From Euryodendron excelsum (lineage: Eukaryota > Streptophyta > Magnoliopsida > Ericales > Pentaphylacaceae): a DNA stretch of 64,000 nucleotides. The stretch spans positions 5,004,001-5,068,000 of the forward strand of contig CM065396.1 of NCBI GenBank assembly GCA_033060915.1, written 5' to 3'. The position numbers and the translations under genes were made by a program. Under the pieces are notes generated by a model, which did not search any database, had not been told where the DNA came from, and saw only the letters and a list, made by a program, of their open reading frames with translations. Below are positions 58,501-64,000 of this stretch, piece by piece. Positions within the stretch are counted from its first letter, which is position 1. The number at the start of each line of letters is the position of its first letter.

Positions 58501-61500
58501 TAACTGATGCATTGGAGATGACCAACCTGGATCATATACCATACACATCGCCAGGCAGCTCTTGAGAAAACAGGAGCCATAACCTCTATCCACCTGCGGT
58601 ACAGATTTTCCTTTTACTCTCCTTGACTTAAATATATTATCCATTCCTCCATGTTAAAAAGATGAAGTAACAAAGGGATTCATCCAAAAAAAAAAACCAC
58701 AAAAATATGCATCAATCTTCTTCAGCTGGTAAACAAATTGATTTCTATTAGCTATACTAAAAACTATCAAAAATACAATAAGACAGTTTTGTATGAGTTG
58801 ATTTTTACCCAGTGCATGGAGGAGTTGTACTTTTCTCATCACATCTATTGGCATTATCACCAGGCTTGTAAATCCTCCTGCAGAAATAATGGGCCAAAAT
58901 CAATTGCAATAAGCATCTGGATTCAATTTTGCTGCCATAGAGGCCAAACTTCAATGGAACTGAAGTCTGGTACATGAATATAGCTATGGAAACACGTGAT
59001 ACCTATAATGTAAATGGAACTAACTGCATGAATGGTCCATCAATTACACCACTGTTCACAACCCCCCTCTAAAGAATTTTAATATTCAACGACTATCCGA
59101 GACAACTCTTAGGTCAACCAGAGCAGGGCAGACCAAAATCCACAGCTAATTTATGGACAGTTCACACAACTCTTTTATGGACAGTCACCAAGAAAAACTG
59201 CATCTTACCTTGGAGTTTTCTAATGTTGGTGCCAGATAAAATGAATATAAAATCAAACCCAAAAAATGTATGGAGATTCTAAAGCTCAACAGGGGCAATC
59301 TGCCTTTAGGGAGTGGGATATCAATGGTATCAAAGTGGTTTTAGATTAACAACATCTGCCATCTAATGAGAGGGAGGAATAAGCCTTGAATTAGAGTCAG
59401 ATTTGAACCACTTCGAACATGGGGCCAACCTTATTTACATGACAGATAGCGTCCTGCTTGAACTACAGATTTGTACATTGTAAAAGGCACATCATTATTT
59501 GAAATATAAACTAACCTGTGCACATTTGATCTCCTCCCACGTGCAGTAATCTGATGATGCACCTCTGATTTGCCAGGATCTAGTGCTGGTTGTGATATCT
59601 CAAGCCCTTCATCTTTAACAATTGCAAGATATCTGTAAGCACCAAACAACTTGAACAATATATATTTGAAAACTTCAAAAATAATTAGCATAGCTTGCAT
59701 TACAAATACTTGAGCAGTTATATATTGATTGGCCTTTATGTAAAGTTCACATGGATTACAAAGTATCTTCTATATCAGTTTATCTCACTAATTATTTTGA
59801 GAAATGAGTTCATTCATGGAGTGAACTAAGAAGAACAGACAGAACAATGTAAAGAGCCATACAAAATAAAGATCTGGAAAAGGGAAGTAGTGTTGTAGCC
59901 AAGGTGGCAATCAGAAACGAACACATGAGCCCATCTAAACTGCCACAAATTAGTAGTGTCAGCAATGAGTGCTCTGGTTTGAACGGGTTGGACAATAGGT
60001 CCTGTCACACCAGAGCCACTTGTGAACATAAGTTTTTGACAAAGGCCTTTAATAGGACTTGAAACAATAACCTCTCCCTTTGAAATTCTCAAGCTCAGCA
60101 TACCACCCAAGGCAAATTGTGCTACAAAACCGTGTCTGATATATATATATATACACGTATAACAGACGTAGGGTATTTTGGGTGCCAATACCACAAATTG
60201 CAAAAACCTAACAACTATCCCCCTCCCCCTAGTCCCTTTCTCTCTGACAAGCCAGCTACAATACCTTTTTATTCTCTTTCATCTTCTTCTCCAAAATCTA
60301 TTGTCAAAGAAGAAGTGAAAGAGACACTAGTTGCATGCATAGGGGTACTCGTGCAAGCAAAGTTGGAAGAGGAAATCAAGGCAGAAAAAGAGGCTTTGGC
60401 AGATTAAGTATCAAGCCTAATTGTTAGACTCCTACGAGCCTGCATTAGAACACCACTAGTCCCAAAAAGCTTCAGCTGTTAGGAAAGTGGTCCAACAATG
60501 CCTATCAAGCTCTCGAACACTCCCTCACGTGCAACCCTGTCATACACTGGGGACAAAAACATTCAAACATATAAAGAAACATAATGCAAACAGGGAACAA
60601 ATGTAGACAGAGAAACAGAATCTCAAGACCTCCTCCAACCTGTCTGATGCCATGTTAGATTTACCGTAAGCAAGAAAAACAAGAAGAAACAAGCAAAGGA
60701 GAAGAAGAAGAGGGCAAAAAGAGAGAAAAACTCTTAGTTGCTTAATGACAGAAGAACCAAAATTTAGGATCTCACCATTATCCTCGTGTATTATATTGCT
60801 GTAGCATAAAGTACAAAAATACCCTCATAACAAATAACATAACAGGAACCAAGCCAAACTCAGCCCCATAACCTATTTTCTACCTTTTCCAACCCTAAAC
60901 CTACAAGCTTCCCTTAACCTGAACTCACAGAAAGTAACAATTTCAGGTAGCATTACTATAGGCATTCAAAAGCTGTCCTACATCATCGAGCATGTGTAAT
61001 ATGATACCTAGAAATAATGTAAAGAATTTTCTTCAATATGTTTTAGCAAAACCAGACTCTACAAAAGGTGACTACCCAGTTTATCTTAAGAGCTCCTTTA
61101 GGGCTTTATCTTATTGTACACCTAACCATAATTCAATTGAGTGTTCTAGAAATTTTGATTGGTTTGTGAAGAAGAATATGGGTTGTATAACCTTAGGCCA
61201 TTTTTTATTTTATTGCAAGAGGGGAAAGATTTCAAATCAAATCAACAGCCAAGGCAGTTACTGAAATAAGGTACTATCCTAACTAAGGCTGTCAATGAGA
61301 GTGTGGTTTACAATTACTTAGCAGTATGAGATTGCCCTGCTAAACATTTATGTGAATAGAACAACATATGCATGATGCAAAACCTAGCAAGTGATAGTAA
61401 ACATTTGGTAATCTTTTTATACACAATAGCTTTCACATACCGTTCAGGCCGGAAACCGTCAACTCCAAGATCCTCATCCCAGACGAAAATATAATTGTAC

Positions 61501-62504
61501 TCTGCAACTACATCTGGATGTAAGAACCGTTTGGCAAACCACCTACTTTTTGTCATCGAGGTCATCGTCATCATAAAAATTGAAATAGAAGGTTAAAAGC
61601 AAGGTGTGGCAGAACATATTTATAAAAATGCCCCTTCTATTTGAAAACAATTATTCTTATCCAAGAGGAAAACACATGGTCGGTAATTTGCAAGTATTTG
61701 TGGATGTAACACATGGTCCGTAAGCACTCATCATAATCACTGATAACATACTAAGAAGCATGGATACGAATACGGACACGGGCACGGATACGGATACAGA
61801 TATGGACATGAGACACAACGATTTTCAAAAAGCAAGGACACGGATACGACAAAAAAATATATTTTTGAACATTGTTATGTGTAATGTATATGAAACTAAC
61901 ATCCACAAGTCATCAAAAAGTGTTCTAAATGTGTCTAATACATGCCTAAATGTGTCCAATACGTGTCCCTGCATGTCGCTAGAATGTCCTTCATACATTG
62001 AATAATAGATAAATAAAAATTTAGAACACGCCATATATATCGGCTTGTCCAAGGAGTATTTGTGTCTGATATGTATCAGACACGGATACGAAACCCTAAA
62101 TAGAGTGTCCATGCTTCCTAGATAATATATAAGGTCAATCCACCAAGAAACATAGTTGGAAAAAAATGCAATTTTAATAACTTGAGAAGATAGGATTTAA
62201 GTGCTAACCAAATTACCATTTAGTTTGATTAGCTACAGATACGTGTATGACACGATCACTCCATTCGAAATCCTTCCATCCATCCACCATACCATCATAA
62301 TGGAAAAGCATCACAACAAAATCACTTGACAGAAACTGCAATGTGGAAAAGAAAAGCTAATTAACTATGCATATGAACTAAATTAGGAGGTAAGTAGAAG
62401 AGAATAACAGTTTTAATCCTTACCTTTCTAATCATCTTATCTACCGTGTCCTTTTGCTTTATTCCAACAGCAACAGCAAATAAGTTCGAAGAATTTGCTT
62501 TCTT
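55597..62504 (-). CDS. DUF707 family protein, 11 exons seen, 5' end missing
   Basis: Minus-strand exons in order: 62424-62504, 62217-62335, 61441-61542, 59516-59632, 58809-58877, 58527-58593, 58280-58333, 58067-58153, 56185-56247, 56068-56106, 55597-55716. They total 918 nt with all phases agreeing: 305 residues plus TAA at 55597-55599. Key blocks are NLFAVAVGIKQK, VVMLFHYDG, NQTKWWFAKRFLHPDVV, YIFVWDEDLGV, ISQPALDPGKSEVHHQIT, PPCTGWIEVMAPVFSRAAW, QNDLIHAWGLDMQLGYCAQG, GVVDSEYIVHYGLPTLG, and the tail ECWVDPF. These are conserved in plant DUF707 proteins, often labelled 'lysine ketoglutarate reductase trans-splicing related'; the WDEDLG block recalls glycosyltransferase-like folds, but the activity is not established. 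The N-terminal roughly 90-100 residues usual for the family, including any membrane anchor, were not found before 64000. All introns are GT-AG except one GC-AG after 58280. No disruption is seen. Confidence 0.9.
56248..58066 (-). other. Large intron of the DUF707 gene
   Basis: 1.8 kb between the exons ending TKNK and starting KKLAG. AT-rich; no conserved frame or clear transposon was seen. Confidence 0.7.
58278..58279 (-). other. Non-canonical GC splice donor
   Basis: The exon ending ...GYCAQ is followed on the minus strand by GCAACTTCC, with no GT available that preserves the frame. The acceptor at 58154-58155 is AG. This gives a GC-AG intron, a minor but known class in plants. Confidence 0.75.
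59633..61440 (-). other. Large intron of the DUF707 gene
   Basis: 1.8 kb between exons ending FRPE(R) and starting YLAIV. Short plus-strand frames at 60117-60407 and 60992-61264 have no recognised domain and are not called. Confidence 0.7.
61752..62125. repeat. Possible MITE-like repeat in a DUF707 intron
   Basis: The left end reads AAGAAGCATGGATACGAATA, and the right end in reverse complement reads AGGAAGCATGGACACTC. Inside both ends are GGATACG/GGACACGG-rich stretches (about 61765-61850 and 62065-62110). Flanks CATACTAA and CTAGATAA are only half matching, so a target duplication is not proven. Confidence 0.5.
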
Positions 62505-64000
62505 CTGCTCCACCAAAATATGAATATAGATACTGATATTGAGCTCACAAAAAGAAAAAAGAAAAAGGCAGGGAACAAAATGTGTATCACTGTAACTACA
62601 CTACTCCATTCAGTTTCTCATGAGATGTAACAATTTTAATGTAGCAGACTACATACATAAGGTTCTTATTGTAATTGTCAACAATTGTTTGTACTTGATT
62701 TCGTAATCATGTTATAGGCAAATCATAAAACATAAAGATAGCTTAGGGATTATGTTGGAGTTAGTGACTCAAATTCATGACACCAAGTCTGAGAAGCAAT
62801 GGGGCTCATAGGCTACGAGAGGAGCGTGAGCGCATCAAGCAGAGCAAAGTGGATATGGGTATTTTGGTAATTTTACCATTGTATCTAAGTTTAGGGTTTG
62901 ATTTAAATTCGTGTACCCCTAATCAATTGTAACAAATTTTTTTCAGAAGCAATAAGAAAACTCTGCAGCCACTGTGGACGTAGATAGCCACACTGACTAC
63001 AAAACCTCATTAAATCCTTGTGTTTTGTGATTGTTTTTCCTTTTCATTGCATCGCATCTCATATAACCTTGCTTTCTGCGCAACAGATCATTACTTGATG
63101 CAATTGCAAAAGCTCGGACTGTTAACCATGGGTAATTAGTTATGTTTTTTGAAGGCAGCCACCTTGTTCAGATCATGTCCAATTTAGAACTATGCCAAGT
63201 CCTTCCCTTCTAAGCAAATCAGAAACAACAGAGATGTATTTCGGAATTAAAAAACAGAAAGCAGGACAGTTAAAATATTCAGTTCAGTCGTGAATCAATT
63301 CAAGAAGCATAATAAATTTCATTCGGAATAGTGGATGGTGCTTACTCCTAGACCCTCAAAATAGGAGGCTACAAGCAAGCAAGGGTGCAGCAATGACTAA
63401 TGGCTCAAAGGTTTTCAAACTGGGACAAATAAACAGGCTGCACGGGGCAATTTCTCCTCTCTTAGATACTCGTGACACTAATTTTTTTATGGAAACTTGG
63501 CAGGGCAACTGAAAATTCTTGGGGAAGTGTACGGATTTAAAAATTAGTGTGATCCAAAATGGACCCATTTAAGAGTTATACTGGGGTCAGCTCATGACCT
63601 GGATGAGTTAGCAAATAATCTAAAGTTGCTCAACTGAGACTGTCAGTTGGCAAAAATCAATGGCAAGGCTAGAAGGAAGTCAGTGACTATCAGTCTATCA
63701 GAATGAGTGAATCTGGAAAAGAAACATGTCAATTGCAGAAATAGCTAACGAAAAAGTTAGTCCTGAAGGAAAAGCTGTGGTCATTTGCAGTAAAAATACA
63801 GGAGAGTATGAGTGAGGGATAGAGATGAAAGCAAAATAGTAACAAACACTAGTCTAAGAAAGCAGTTGGATGCCCCATTTATTAATGGACACTCTCTTCT
63901 TGTATATTTTGAAGAGCAAATGTATCATCTTCAATATAGCCATCTCTGAAAAGACAGCAATCGCCACATATGATGGTAAAAACTTGAAATAATGTCATTT
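62505..64000 (-). other. Upstream intron or 5' region of the DUF707 gene
   Basis: The splice acceptor CAG at 62505-62507 implies an upstream exon. I found no exon with DUF707 N-terminal motifs up to the window end, nor any other gene. The minus-strand frame at 63356-63568 has no recognisable domain. Confidence 0.5.

Noticed and set aside
60117..60407. 96-codon plus-strand frame with a Glu/Lys-rich tail
   Set aside because: It lies in an intron of the DUF707 gene on the opposite strand, starts in an AT repeat and shows no recognisable domain.

Overview
This is a plant nuclear window, most likely from a eudicot with a large, repeat-rich genome. The evidence is Tat/Ogre-, Athila- and chromovirus-type LTR retrotransposons, MITEs, spliceosomal introns, and two plant protein families (a DUF707 protein and a small secreted Cys-rich protein of DUF7866 type). 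The species cannot be named from the sequence alone.

Positions 1-44831 are a nested stack of old Ty3/gypsy elements. The base layer is a Tat/Ogre-like family with very long LTRs of about 3.8-5.2 kb that start TGTAAGCACC-like and end GCGTGACA-like. Element A (minus strand) has its 3' LTR at 1-1052, a polypurine tract, a broken intron-containing antisense ORF at 2859-4715 (+), gag remains at 10788-11603, a leader, and a PBS at 13401-13420. Element B (minus) lies to its right: a pol remnant (RT 14540-15290, linker 15291-15581, protease 16399-17052), degraded gag, a leader paralogous to that of A, a PBS at 19341-19361, and a 5' LTR split into 19362-22148 and 39545-41949. A solo LTR (6454-10295, TSD ATAGA) sits inside A. 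A second solo LTR (22149-39539, TSD ATGAT/ATAAT) sits inside the LTR of B. A complete but dead Athila-like element (22376-35196, TSD TCCCC, PBS resembling tRNA-Asp) sits inside that solo LTR. The A/B composite appears to be inserted in a still older plus-strand LTR, whose 3' half remains at 41951-44831.

Positions 44832-64000 are gene-bearing. A MITE with long terminal inverted repeats (44906-45363) precedes a two-exon gene for a 124-residue secreted Cys-rich protein (45966-46588, +). A PIF/Harbinger-like MITE (48060-54052) has been split by a very young, structurally intact chromovirus (48158-53826, minus) with nearly identical LTRs and one open 1540-residue gag-pol-chromodomain frame. From 62504 down to 55597 on the minus strand, eleven in-frame exons encode the C-terminal 305 residues of a DUF707 protein; its 5' exons were not found and probably lie beyond the window.

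The most notable points are the young chromovirus with heat-shock-element-like motifs in its LTR, the spliced antisense ORF in the Tat element, the insertion layers that can be dated relative to one another by target-site duplications, and a consistent C-to-T nonsense pattern in the old elements.
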